Positions 8,662 to 17,122 of a DNA stretch of 64,000 nt are shown piece after piece. Source of the DNA: Paraliobacillus sp044383835. Its GTDB lineage: Bacteria; Bacillota; Bacilli; Bacillales; Amphibacillaceae. Positions within the stretch are counted from its first letter, which is position 1. Each line of letters begins with the position of its first letter. The translations under genes and the position numbers were made by a program. The notes under the pieces are model-generated. The model ran no database searches and was not told where the DNA came from. It worked only from the letters and a program-made list of their open reading frames with translations. The DNA lies in NCBI RefSeq assembly GCF_044383835.1, contig NZ_JBISEP010000006.1, forward strand, positions 1-64,000, given 5' to 3'.

Positions 8662-9321
8662 ATGGTCGTTCGAGAACAATTTGAAATAGAATTAAAAGAG
8701 GTAAAGGATAAAGTTATTTTGTTAGCTGAAAAGGCAAAAAAGCAACTGAATGAATCTGTGACTGCTTTATATCAGGCAGATATCAAAGCTGCTGAACGTG
8801 TCATTGATGCAGATGCAGCATTAGATAAGATGGACTTAGATATTAATGAAACGTCAATTCTTTTAATTGCGCGCCAGCAGCCAGTTGCGTCTGATTTGCG
8901 TAAATTAATTGTAGCTATTCGTACGGCCTCTGATTTAGAAAGGATGGCTGACAACGCGAAAAACATTGCACGGTCTACGTTGCATTTAGGTGAGAATCAT
9001 GAATTAACCATTCACCCGGCATTAGATGACATGCGCGAAGTAGCTATTCGTATGATAGACTTAGCGATATTATCTTATCGTGAAGAGGATATTACCTTAG
9101 CAAAAAAATTGTCTGAATTAGATGATTTGATTGATGGGATGTATGCAAATGTATTAAAGGAATTATTAGAAGAAACTGCAACTAACCCACAAAAAATTCA
9201 GTTGATTATGCAAATGGCGTTTAGTGGACGATACATTGAGCGATTTGGAGATCATTTAACAAATATTGCAGAAAATATTATGTATTTAGTAAAAGGCCAA
9301 TCGTTAGATTTAAATGAATAA
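8662..9321 (+). CDS. phoU: Phosphate transport regulator PhoU
   Basis: A 219-residue all-helical protein with two repeated three-helix PhoU domains (about residues 8-95 and 110-205). Each carries the acidic metal-binding pattern of the family (DLERMADNAKNIA and RYIERFGDHLTNIAE). PhoU restrains Pst transport and represses the PhoR/PhoP signal when phosphate is plentiful. A strong AAAGGAGG site precedes the ATG. B. subtilis lacks phoU here, so its presence is a lineage difference. Confidence 0.95.
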   Translation: MVVREQFEIELKEVKDKVILLAEKAKKQLNESVTALYQADIKAAERVIDADAALDKMDLDINETSILLIARQQPVASDLRKLIVAIRTASDLERMADNAKNIARSTLHLGENHELTIHPALDDMREVAIRMIDLAILSYREEDITLAKKLSELDDLIDGMYANVLKELLEETATNPQKIQLIMQMAFSGRYIERFGDHLTNIAENIMYLVKGQSLDLNE

Positions 9322-9322
9322 G

Positions 9323-9396
9323 AAAACAGAACGATAGAAAATGAGCTACCCGCTGTCTACTTGAAAGGGGTGACTTCATTTCTAACGTTCTGTTTT
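9323..9396. terminator. Long inverted repeat, probable bidirectional terminator
   Basis: Outer arms AAAACAGAACG and CGTTCTGTTTT, with inner partly matched arms (TAGAAAATGA and TCATTTCTA), enclose about 30 bases between the convergent phoU and the following minus-strand gene. T-runs follow in both directions, so it can end transcription both ways. The right arm covers the stop codon of the minus-strand gene. Confidence 0.75.
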
Positions 9397-9871
9397 AATT
9401 TTTGTTTGCAATAGTACGGGATATCTGTTCTAAAGTCATTTGATCCGTTAACTCAAATTGACCGACTTGGATATTTGTTCCGTATTCATGATCTTGCAAA
9501 TAGGATATGAATGAACGAGTGCTTTTTATAATTTTTGCATCAGCTAGTATCTCGGCTATTTCTGAAATAGTCATACCTGATTCAATGGTAAGTGTATAAA
9601 TACGGACTTCTTTTGGTTTACTATTTTGTTCATTTGGCTGATCCGCTTGATTTGAATCGTTTGGCTCAGGGGTTACTTGTTCCTGTTCATCTTTATTTGT
9701 TTCCAAGGAGATGGTATAACCTTGAGATTCTAGGGCTTGTTTCATTTGCTTTGTTGTTAAATTAACCGCTTTATTATCTTCTGTATCATCTTTTTCGATA
9801 AAGTAAATTACAGCTATAATAAGCGTTGCTGTAAGTAATCCGGTTGCGAAGGCGCGTAATGTTTGTTTCAT
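9395..9871 (-). CDS. Membrane-anchored protein with MltG/YceG-like LysM-type subdomain only
   Basis: A 158-residue protein with one N-terminal membrane segment (about residues 7-25), an acidic and polar linker rich in E, Q, N and P, then a C-terminal 65-residue region. That region's pattern (IESGMTISEIAEIL...GQFELTDQMTLEQISRTI) resembles the first extracellular subdomain of MltG/YceG lytic transglycosylases. The catalytic glutamate domain is absent, so it cannot be an endolytic enzyme. A substrate- or partner-binding role at the wall is an inference. Its ATG overlaps the upstream gene's stop in ATGA, indicating a two-gene operon. Confidence 0.6.
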   Translation of the reverse strand: MKQTLRAFATGLLTATLIIAVIYFIEKDDTEDNKAVNLTTKQMKQALESQGYTISLETNKDEQEQVTPEPNDSNQADQPNEQNSKPKEVRIYTLTIESGMTISEIAEILADAKIIKSTRSFISYLQDHEYGTNIQVGQFELTDQMTLEQISRTIANKN

Positions 9872-10227
9872 TGTTTAACGCCTCTATCTTTAGAATATTG
9901 TTTAACTAACGAATAAACATCATACTCACTTAAATTAGTGGTTTTAGCGATAGTTGGTATGGAGTTACCAGATTCGTACATTTGTGTTACTTTTTTCATT
10001 GTCGGTGTTAACTTTGGTTTTTGAAAATCTATACTGGTTAGTTCATCTGTCAAAAGTTCTTCTTCTAAAATTTTAATTTTCTTTTTTATTTGATAAGTAT
10101 CTTGTAATGTAGCTATTGAAAGTTGTTCTACTTGATTTTCTATTTGTTTCAATCGATCATTAGCAAAAAAAGATAAAATAAATAAAACAATAGCAATGAT
10201 GCCAATACTAATTAATGTTAATAACAC
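9868..10227 (-). CDS. Small membrane protein with coiled coil and helix-turn-helix-like tail
   Basis: I do not recognise the family. The best start is a GTG seven bases after a strong AGGAGGGG site. An in-frame ATG nine codons upstream would put that site inside the gene. The product is 119 residues: a hydrophobic segment at residues 1-20, a charged heptad-rich stretch (about 22-60), and a C-terminal region resembling a helix-turn-helix (IPTIAKTTNLSEYDVYSLVKQY). It is coupled by ATGA overlap to the MltG-like gene. A membrane-tethered adaptor or regulator is possible but unproven. Confidence 0.6.
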   Translation of the reverse strand: MLLTLISIGIIAIVLFILSFFANDRLKQIENQVEQLSIATLQDTYQIKKKIKILEEELLTDELTSIDFQKPKLTPTMKKVTQMYESGNSIPTIAKTTNLSEYDVYSLVKQYSKDRGVKQ

Positions 10228-10418
10228 AAATATTCCCCTCCTGCTTCTGTACAATCATAGTTATAACACATTTTGGTCGATTAGAACAATATCTGATAAA
10301 AAAATATTTGAATACATGACAGATTTACTTGAATTATATGAATAGATTTGATAATATAAATAAGTCTGAAGATGATAGTTTAACATTGAAGATAGTTGAA
10401 CAGTTTGGAGGGATAATG

Positions 10419-10568
10419 ATGCGCGTAAATATTACACTTGCTTGCACTGAAACTGGTGAACGCAATTATATTACTACAAAAAATAAACGTACAAACCCGG
10501 AACGTTTGGAATTAAAAAAATATTGTCCACGTTTGAAAAAACATACGCTTCATCGTGAAACAAAATAG
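10419..10568 (+). CDS. rpmG: 50S ribosomal protein L33
   Basis: 49-residue L33 (MRVNITLACTETGERNY...). The usual zinc-ribbon cysteine pairs are absent apart from single cysteines, so this is a C-minus (zinc-independent) type. Two adjacent ATG codons are possible. The second is chosen because it is six bases from the GGAGGG site and gives the standard length. It lies between the pst region and yqgN, as in Bacillus. Confidence 0.93.
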   Translation: MRVNITLACTETGERNYITTKNKRTNPERLELKKYCPRLKKHTLHRETK

Positions 10569-10579
10569 TACGATAACAA

Positions 10580-10610
10580 AACTCTTACCAATCCAGGTGA
10601 GGGTTTTTTG
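10580..10610 (+). terminator. Intrinsic terminator after rpmG
   Basis: A nine-pair stem (ACTCTTACC with GGTGAGGGT) and a six-base loop are followed by six T. It separates rpmG from yqgN. Confidence 0.85.
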
Positions 10611-10647
10611 CTTATTATTTAACATACGTGGGGAAAGGGTGGGATAA

Positions 10648-11199
10648 GTGGACAATCAGAAGACTTTATTACGTAATGAAATAAAGCAAAAACTTATAAA
10701 ATTAACTGACGAGCAGCGAAAAAATATACAAACAGCGCTTCAAGATGAATTATGGAAGTCACCAGCTTGGAATCAAGCTACAGTAATCGGCACAACTATT
10801 TCTCAACGTTATGAATGGAATACCAAACCCATTATAAGAGAAGCCTGGAACCAAGGTAAAACGGTAGTTGTTCCAAAATGTAACCCAAAACAAAAAAGCC
10901 TTACTTTTTATCAATTAGAAGATTTTGAGCAGCTTGAAACCGTGTATTACCAATTGCAAGAACCAAAACCTGATAAAACAAAAGAAGTTACTTCAGATAC
11001 AATTGATTTGTTAATAGTGCCAGGTCTTGTCTTTGATCTTGAGCATTATCGAATTGGGCACGGTGGAGGTTATTATGATCGCTTTCTAAGCAATTTTAAC
11101 GGAACAACACTTTCAATAGCTTGGTCTGGTCAAGTTGTGCATTCCATTCCTATTGAACCATTTGATATTCCTGTAACTGATTTAATCGTTTGCTCATAA
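10648..11199 (+). CDS. yqgN: 5-formyltetrahydrofolate cyclo-ligase
   Basis: ATP-dependent conversion of 5-formyl-THF to 5,10-methenyl-THF, returning stored folate to the one-carbon pool. It has 183 residues. The family signature GLVFDLEHYRIGHGGGYYDRFL (split here: GHGGGYYDRFL at about residues 140-150) binds the nucleotide and phosphate, and an N-terminal basic segment is present. It starts with GTG behind GGGTGGG. The position after rpmG matches B. subtilis yqgN. Confidence 0.93.
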   Translation: MDNQKTLLRNEIKQKLIKLTDEQRKNIQTALQDELWKSPAWNQATVIGTTISQRYEWNTKPIIREAWNQGKTVVVPKCNPKQKSLTFYQLEDFEQLETVYYQLQEPKPDKTKEVTSDTIDLLIVPGLVFDLEHYRIGHGGGYYDRFLSNFNGTTLSIAWSGQVVHSIPIEPFDIPVTDLIVCS

Positions 11200-11257
11200 T
11201 TTGATTGAATCGTGGAAAGATATATATGAATAACATATATGGAAGGAAGCGATTAGT

Positions 11258-11443
11258 ATGCGTAATGTTTGGTTAGTTATTGGTCTAGTTATTGGTGGCT
11301 CATTAATTATTAAGAAAAGGTACAAAATCATTAATTCACTGTTAGCCATCACCCTTATCCGAAAAATGATCGTAACCATTGGTATGCGATTACCTTTAGT
11401 ACGTAATCAAATCGTTGATGACCTTTTTCAATCAACAAAATAA
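11258..11443 (+). CDS. yqgO: YqgO-like small membrane protein
   Basis: A 61-residue protein with one hydrophobic N-terminal segment (residues 4-18) and a basic middle, lying between the folate cyclo-ligase and gluP, where Bacillus has yqgO. The ribosome binding site GGAAGG is about 11 bases upstream. Function is unknown. The symbol rests on position and size. Confidence 0.6.
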   Translation: MRNVWLVIGLVIGGSLIIKKRYKIINSLLAITLIRKMIVTIGMRLPLVRNQIVDDLFQSTK

Positions 11444-11527
11444 AGCGAGTTGGAGGAGGTGTGTTCATGCATTTCCTTCTTTAATTAACTTCTTTGATGG
11501 TACAATAGTGACAAAGGGGGGGAATAG

Positions 11528-12778
11528 ATGCAAATAGATACGATGTTGTATTTTTATAAACTAATTAATTATTTGATTGATCATGAAAAATTTGAACTAG
11601 TGTTTATACATAAAAGTCAATCTGAAGTTTGGTTACAACGAAAAAACAAATACAATAATCAAGTGCTTCGCTTGGCACAGTCTGGATTTGACTGGAGAAA
11701 TCAATTAGAGGCAGATTATAAGCAGACTATTTATCAAAGTGAAAAACTGGCTCAACTTTTTTTAGGGCGCAAGATTGACCTATTTAATATCTATATTTCT
11801 GAATATGCACCTGTAGATGATTGGGAAAGATTTAAACAACGACTAAAATTGAAGCACCATAAATTTGAGCAAATGGAAACATTCTATATCGATAAAGAAA
11901 ATCGCCAACTTGAGCAGAGTAGATTATTTAATGCACTAAATTCAGAACAAGTACAAATGGAATTACCAGAAAGTATATGGGAGAAAGAACAATTAACACA
12001 GCAGTTACGCACCCAAATCATAACGAAATATAATAGACAGCAGAGAGATAGGCAGAAGGTGTTTCAATACGGAAAACCTTTTTTCATCTATGTTATTCTG
12101 GGGATAAATGTACTCATGTTCTTATGGCTAGAGCTTCAGGGTGGCAGTACAGAGACAGAAATATTAATAGAATATGGTGCGAAATATAATCCTGCTATTA
12201 TAAATGGAGAATGGTGGCGAATTATCTCTTCCATGTTTCTTCATATTGGCATGTTGCATGTTTTTATGAACATGTTGGCACTTCATGTTGTCGGTAACGT
12301 AGTTGAACGCATTTATGGTAATATGCGTTTCTTAATTATATACTTTGTCTCCGGTATAATTGGAGGAGTGACGAGTTTTGCACTTAGTCCACAAGTAGCA
12401 GCAGGTGCTTCTGGAGCAATATTTGGTTTGTTTGGTGCTTTATTGTATTTTGGAATGAACCATAAAAGAATATTCTTCCAAACAATGGGTTGGAATGTTA
12501 TTGGTGTAATTGGGTTTAATATCGTATTTGGACTTGCTGTTCCACAAATTGATAATGGTGCACATATCGGTGGTTTATTAGGTGGCTTTCTTGCTGCTGC
12601 TATGGTGTATTTTCCAAAAAAGAAACAACTACTGAAGCAAATCGGTGCAAGTATTGTTGTTATAATTGTAGCAATTTTGATTATTTTTTATGGTTTATCT
12701 AATGAAGCTGTGCAACAAGAGGCAAATCAATACGAACTCTACCGCCAACTACAGTATATTAATGAATCAGTGAACTAA
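11528..12778 (+). CDS. gluP: Rhomboid-family intramembrane serine protease GluP, shortened by an in-frame stop
   Basis: Intramembrane protease with a cytoplasmic N-terminal domain (about residues 1-180) and then a rhomboid core of six or more membrane segments. Catalytic serine S295 lies in GASGAIFG and histidine H346 in NGAHIGG. The HVFMNMLALH helix is also present. GGGGGG precedes the ATG. The Bacillus homologue has about 507 residues, ending in TPR repeats. Here translation ends at residue 416 with TAA, but the same frame stays open for another 105 codons encoding a TPR-like region. The protease core itself looks intact, so activity may survive without the TPR tail. Confidence 0.88.
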   Translation: MQIDTMLYFYKLINYLIDHEKFELVFIHKSQSEVWLQRKNKYNNQVLRLAQSGFDWRNQLEADYKQTIYQSEKLAQLFLGRKIDLFNIYISEYAPVDDWERFKQRLKLKHHKFEQMETFYIDKENRQLEQSRLFNALNSEQVQMELPESIWEKEQLTQQLRTQIITKYNRQQRDRQKVFQYGKPFFIYVILGINVLMFLWLELQGGSTETEILIEYGAKYNPAIINGEWWRIISSMFLHIGMLHVFMNMLALHVVGNVVERIYGNMRFLIIYFVSGIIGGVTSFALSPQVAAGASGAIFGLFGALLYFGMNHKRIFFQTMGWNVIGVIGFNIVFGLAVPQIDNGAHIGGLLGGFLAAAMVYFPKKKQLLKQIGASIVVIIVAILIIFYGLSNEAVQQEANQYELYRQLQYINESVN

Positions 12779-13096
12779 GAAGATTGTAAGTTAATCATTG
12801 ATACAACTACAACCGTTTTAGATCAACAACCTAGTCACTATCGCCCAGCATTATTATTTTATCGATCGTATGCTCACCTTTACTTAAGCCCAAGCTCGAA
12901 AGCGTTAATTGATTTACAAGAATTAGTGAAAATTGTTCCAAATAAAATTCCTGAAACGAATTATAATATAACGCTGATTTACCTTGATAGAAACGAAAGG
13001 ACAAAAGCCAAAGCTTCCTTAGAAAAAGCGATTAAATTAAACCCAAATAATAAAATTTTTTCTTCGTTGTATCAGGACACATTTAAATTATCATAA
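12779..13096 (+). pseudogene. TPR-like C-terminal tail of gluP, detached by an in-frame TAA
   Basis: Immediately after the gluP TAA, the same reading frame runs uninterrupted for 105 codons. It encodes a helical region with TPR-like spacing (HYRPALLFYRSYAHLYL, then KAKASLEKAIKLNPNNK) before its own TAA. No separate start codon with a ribosome binding site is evident near its beginning. Length and content match the missing C-terminus of Bacillus GluP. It is a nonsense mutation, a sequencing error, or a readthrough case. Its last bases overlap the end of the convergent gene at 13072. Confidence 0.8.
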
Positions 13097-13938
13097 TTTT
13101 GAATCAATTGTTTTTTTTCTCCAGTTTGATCTTGATATAGCACCCGCAATTGTTTACCTTGTTTATCAAACAAGACTAATGGAACAAAACTATTCACTGT
13201 TGATTTATTTTGATTGAAAGGAAGGATGTAGTTACTATACAGTCCTTCCCACAGCTGTGCGATTACTTTCTGGGTTTGTTCCATCGTTAAGTTAGGAAGA
13301 GGCTTTGTTTCATATTGGCTAATAGCAGTAAGTGGAACATAATGATAGGCATTCATTGGTATGTGATAATAGTCAATTAATTCTTTCCAGTGTAGATGCA
13401 ATTGTTGTGTAGTTGCATGATCTAAGGCTTCTTTCCATTCTTTTTGTTTTTTATTTTCTGGGATACGAAATGATTCTAATGCCGTATACGCAGAGTCGAT
13501 TACATATAATTCATCTGCTGACATGGTTTGCACGCTTTTAATTACATCTTCAGGATAATGTACCTCTGCATGATGATAGGAAATCGCTTGGTAATGACTA
13601 CTTCCTTCCCCGTCTATTTTTGTTCGTAATTTTATCTGTGGCATTTCTTCTTGCCATTTACTTTTCATCCCTTTCAAAACGCCATCAACATATAACAGTG
13701 ACACATCTTGTCTTAAATAAACAGGTTGATCTACTTCAGACGTTGCTTCCCAATCTATTTGATATACATGCTCCTTCGACTCAGTCAAAAAATGGAGTTT
13801 CGTTTCTGCTTGAATAAATTTCACCTTTGAATCAAAAGGAAAATACTTCAATGTTGTATCGATTTGCTCTTTATGAATTATCCAATAAGTAAATGCTATA
13901 GCGATGCATGATGTTACTATGATTGAAAGATATCGCAT
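13072..13938 (-). CDS. Unrecognised membrane-anchored extracytoplasmic protein
   Basis: I do not recognise this 288-residue protein. It has a single N-terminal membrane segment (about residues 4-20) without a lipobox, then a soluble domain with many aromatic and charged residues that is probably outside the cell. GAGGGTGAT sits upstream of the ATG. It is convergent with gluP and divergent from the SpoVAF gene. Its position is not part of the B. subtilis gene order, so it is a lineage-specific insertion. A role in sporulation or germination is only a guess from the neighbour. Confidence 0.75.
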   Translation of the reverse strand: MRYLSIIVTSCIAIAFTYWIIHKEQIDTTLKYFPFDSKVKFIQAETKLHFLTESKEHVYQIDWEATSEVDQPVYLRQDVSLLYVDGVLKGMKSKWQEEMPQIKLRTKIDGEGSSHYQAISYHHAEVHYPEDVIKSVQTMSADELYVIDSAYTALESFRIPENKKQKEWKEALDHATTQQLHLHWKELIDYYHIPMNAYHYVPLTAISQYETKPLPNLTMEQTQKVIAQLWEGLYSNYILPFNQNKSTVNSFVPLVLFDKQGKQLRVLYQDQTGEKKQLIQNYDNLNVS

Positions 13939-14119
13939 TTTATCACCCTCAGCTCGTTAAATAGTATATATATATGACCGAGCTATCTTACTTATGAAGT
14001 ATGGATTTAATTAATATGTACATGCTATGGATAGACTTACAATTGAGCTTAATCCCTTTAGCTTATAATTGCTGGATGATAAGAGGAAAATATTGTGAAC
14101 AAAAAGGGGTTGTCTGTTA

Positions 14120-15571
14120 ATGGTGACAAATAAGTTAAATAAATCCTATGATAAAAATGTGGCTTTTCTGAATGATTATTTAGGCGTAGACCAAAGCTTT
14201 GATATCATTCAATTGGATCTACACTATGCAGGTAGAAATATGTCAATGTTCTTAATTGATGGGTTTGCTAAAGATGATATATTACACTATCTTATGCGAT
14301 TTTTAGCAGAACTAAAAGAAGAGCAGCTCGAACCAGATACATTGATCAAATTATTACGAACCTATATTCCTTATGTTGAATTAGATACGGTCGATGATTT
14401 GATTGAAGCAGGTGATAACATATTAGCTGGTCCTACTGCTTTAGTTGTTGAAGGTTTAGATAAGATCATTATGATTGATGCACGTACATACCCTGTTCGC
14501 GGTCCAGAAGAACCAGATCTAGAAAGGGTAGTAAGAGGATCCAGAGATGGTTATGTGGAAACGATTATTTTTAATACAGCACTAACAAGAAGACGAATAA
14601 GAGATCGATCTTTAAGAATGGAGTATACTAGCATTGGAAGAAGATCGAAGTCAGATATTTGCATTTGTTATATTGAGGATATTGCCGATACGGGTAAAGT
14701 AAAATTGTTAAGAGATCATCTAAAAAAGATTGATACAGATGGGCTACCAATGGCAGAAAAAACTATTGAAGAATATTTAAGTGGGAGACATTGGAATCCC
14801 TATCCGACCATTCGGTATACAGAAAGGCCAGATACGGCTGCAGCCCATTTGTATGAAGGACACATTATTTTAATTATTGATGGCTCTCCTAGCGTGATGA
14901 TCCTGCCAGCTACATTTTGGCACCATCTGCAGCATGCAGAAGAATATAGACAAAAGCCGTTAGTTGGTGCATATTTAAGATTAGTCAGGTTTATAGCAGT
15001 CATTGCTTCCATTTTTATTTTGCCATTTTACTTTTTGATGTCTTCACAACCGAATTTATTACCTGATACTTTGGCGTTTTTAGGCCCTGAGGAATTAGGA
15101 GTGATTCCGTTGTTAATGCAATTCTTAATCGCCGAAGTTGGAATAGATATGTTACGAATGGCTGCGATTCATACACCAACAGCACTTGCTACTGCCTTAG
15201 GTCTAGTTGCTGCTATAATGATAGGTCAAGTTGCGGTAGAAGTAGGGTTATTCTCAAATGAAGTAGTGCTTTATTTATCTGTTGCAGCCATGGGCACATT
15301 TGCAACTCCGAGTTATGAATTAAGTTTAGCTAATCGGATTGTTCGAATCATATTATTGTGTTCGACAGCAATTTTTGGTGTAAAAGGTTACGTTATTGGG
15401 ATAACTGGCTGGTTAATATACCTCATACAAATGAATACATTTAAAACAGGCTATTTCTGGCCATTCATTCCTTTTTCAGGAAAGGCTTTGTTTGATGTGA
15501 TGATTCGAACGCCTATTCCTTTGAAAAGCAAGCGCCCCGCGTTTTTAGATCCTAAAGATCCTGATCGTTAA
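14120..15571 (+). CDS. spoVAF: Spore germination / stage V sporulation protein AF (GerA family)
   Basis: GerA-type A-subunit family protein of 483 residues. A soluble N-terminal domain (about residues 1-290, with DARTYPVRGPEEPDLERVVRGSRDG typical of the family) is followed by four to five membrane segments and a short basic C-terminus. In Bacillus, spoVAF normally ends the spoVA operon and modulates germinant signalling in the spore inner membrane. Here it stands alone between gluP and yqgQ, with no other spoVA genes nearby. It could equally be called a GerA-family paralogue. Confidence 0.85.
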   Translation: MVTNKLNKSYDKNVAFLNDYLGVDQSFDIIQLDLHYAGRNMSMFLIDGFAKDDILHYLMRFLAELKEEQLEPDTLIKLLRTYIPYVELDTVDDLIEAGDNILAGPTALVVEGLDKIIMIDARTYPVRGPEEPDLERVVRGSRDGYVETIIFNTALTRRRIRDRSLRMEYTSIGRRSKSDICICYIEDIADTGKVKLLRDHLKKIDTDGLPMAEKTIEEYLSGRHWNPYPTIRYTERPDTAAAHLYEGHIILIIDGSPSVMILPATFWHHLQHAEEYRQKPLVGAYLRLVRFIAVIASIFILPFYFLMSSQPNLLPDTLAFLGPEELGVIPLLMQFLIAEVGIDMLRMAAIHTPTALATALGLVAAIMIGQVAVEVGLFSNEVVLYLSVAAMGTFATPSYELSLANRIVRIILLCSTAIFGVKGYVIGITGWLIYLIQMNTFKTGYFWPFIPFSGKALFDVMIRTPIPLKSKRPAFLDPKDPDR

Positions 15572-15594
15572 CTCGATATAGGATTTTTTTTTGA
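15557..15594 (+). terminator. Probable intrinsic terminator at end of spoVAF
   Basis: ATCCT-GATCG pairs with CGAT-(AT)-AGGAT across the stop codon and is followed by eight to nine T. The stem is imperfect, with a two-base bulge. Confidence 0.6.
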
Positions 15595-15709
15595 CACTTT
15601 TAATGATTACTCGAAAGTGCATGAATAAAAATGAAAAACAATCAAAAAATGCTATTGTATAAAAAATGTTATTATTCCCATATAAATTTGATATAATGGA
15701 GTAGGTGAT

Positions 15710-15919
15710 ATGATGAAAACAATTTATGATGTACAACAGTTATTGAAAAAGTTTGGGACTATTATTTACATAGGAGAACGTTTAGCTGACCTTCAACTGA
15801 TGGAAGCAGAAATAAAAGAGTTATATCAATCACAATGTTTGTCAGTAGAAGAGTACCAAATGGCTATCTTATTATTAAGGCAAGAAATGTCTCAAGTTGA
15901 AAATAAGGAAGGGGAATAA
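15710..15919 (+). CDS. yqgQ: YqgQ family protein (DUF910)
   Basis: A 69-residue helical protein (YDVQQLLKKFGTIIYIGERLADLQLMEAE) matching the YqgQ family, which is almost always encoded just before glucokinase. It may bind nucleic acid, but no function is established. Two adjacent ATG codons are possible starts. TATAAT lies just upstream (15692). The glcK ribosome binding site is inside its end. Confidence 0.88.
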   Translation: MMKTIYDVQQLLKKFGTIIYIGERLADLQLMEAEIKELYQSQCLSVEEYQMAILLLRQEMSQVENKEGE

Positions 15920-15920
15920 A

Positions 15921-16883
15921 ATGAACAAAAATCTAGTTGGAGTAGACATTGGTGGCACCACAATTAAAATAGGATTGTTTAAAAATGAAGGTGAAGTTAT
16001 TGATAAGTGGGAAATACCAACAGATAAAACAAGTAAGGGAGATCAAATCCCAATTGACATATGGAAATCAATAGAACAAAAAATGATTGATTATGACTTG
16101 GATATTTCAACTATAGCTGGTATTGGTGTTGGTGCACCTGGCTTTATAGATGCTAAAAAAGGAGTTATATTAATCGGGGTTAATATTGGTTGGAATGATT
16201 TTGAATTAGGTAAAAAGTTATCTGACTTATCTAGTTTGCCAGTATATATGGACAATGATGCTAATGTAGCGGCGATAGGAGAAAACTGGAGAGGTTCTGG
16301 CGATTTAGTAGATAATTTAATAGTAGTTACTTTAGGTACTGGTGTTGGTGGTGGAATTATCGCTAATGGAAAGATAGTCAGTGGATCAAATGGAACAGCT
16401 GGCGAGATCGGTCATATTACAGTAGAAAAAGAAGGAGGAGCACCATGTAATTGCGGTCGTTCTGGATGTTTAGAAACTGTTACATCCGCTACAGGTATAG
16501 CGCGTCAAGCATTGGAAGCTGTTAATGAAGGGAAAGATACGAAATTAGCAGAACGCTATAAAATGAAGAACAAGTTAACAGCAAAGGATGTATTTGATTT
16601 AGCTAATGAAGGAGATCTAGTTTCTCAAGAAATTGTTAACCATGTAACCGATGTATTGGGATATAGTATTGCAAGCGTAGCGACAGTAATTAACCCATCT
16701 AAAATCATTATAGGCGGGGGTGTTTCAAAAGCAGGAGAAAATTTATTACGCCCTTTACGTCGTGCATTTGAACAATATGCTTTACCTAGAATAATAGAAG
16801 GTAGTGAGTTTGAAGTGGCTACATTAGGTAACGATGCAGGAATATACGGAGGAGCTTATTTGGTAAAACAAAATATAGGATAA
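15921..16883 (+). CDS. glcK: Glucokinase (ROK family)
   Basis: ATP-dependent phosphorylation of glucose to glucose-6-phosphate. It has 320 residues with the phosphate loop DIGGTTIKIG, the ROK signature around GTGVGGGIIANG, and the zinc site CNCGRSGCLE. The start at 15921 follows an AAGGAAGGGG site. The in-frame upstream extension would run back into yqgQ. It forms an operon with yqgQ. Confidence 0.95.
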   Translation: MNKNLVGVDIGGTTIKIGLFKNEGEVIDKWEIPTDKTSKGDQIPIDIWKSIEQKMIDYDLDISTIAGIGVGAPGFIDAKKGVILIGVNIGWNDFELGKKLSDLSSLPVYMDNDANVAAIGENWRGSGDLVDNLIVVTLGTGVGGGIIANGKIVSGSNGTAGEIGHITVEKEGGAPCNCGRSGCLETVTSATGIARQALEAVNEGKDTKLAERYKMKNKLTAKDVFDLANEGDLVSQEIVNHVTDVLGYSIASVATVINPSKIIIGGGVSKAGENLLRPLRRAFEQYALPRIIEGSEFEVATLGNDAGIYGGAYLVKQNIG

Positions 16884-16931
16884 AATAACTATCTTTTAGT
16901 TGCGTAGAATGGTATATCCATAATTTAAAAT

Positions 16932-16964
16932 GACCCTTTTTTATAAAAAGGGTTTATTTTTTTG
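16932..16964 (+). terminator. Intrinsic terminator after glcK
   Basis: An ACCCTTTT / AAAAGGGT stem is followed by a T-rich tract. Confidence 0.85.
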
Positions 16965-17011
16965 GAAACTTTGAATAAAATAGAGTATTATTAAAATAAA
17001 GTAAAAAAAGG

Positions 17012-17038
17012 TGAAACTTTTTTACAATTCAATCCGTC
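17012..17038 (+). promoter_or_regulatory. ECF-sigma-like (sigma-M/W/X type) promoter for ltaS
   Basis: TGAAAC at 17012-17017 and CGTC at 17035-17038 are separated by 17 bases. This matches the -35/-10 pattern of Bacillus envelope-stress ECF sigma factors. The start site would lie about 80 bases before the lipoteichoic acid synthase. In B. subtilis the LtaS paralogue YfnI is under sigma-M, so the functional match is good. Confidence 0.7.
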
Positions 17039-17122
17039 TAATAGAATAGATCGATAGATTACACCAAAATCAACATAAATGTAAAAAAAGTTAACATTTA
17101 AAACTAGGAGGAAATAGCTTTT

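Noticed and set aside
10329..10418. 30-residue N-terminal extension of L33
   Set aside because: The GGAGGG site before 10419 and the standard 49-residue length show it is upstream leader, not protein.
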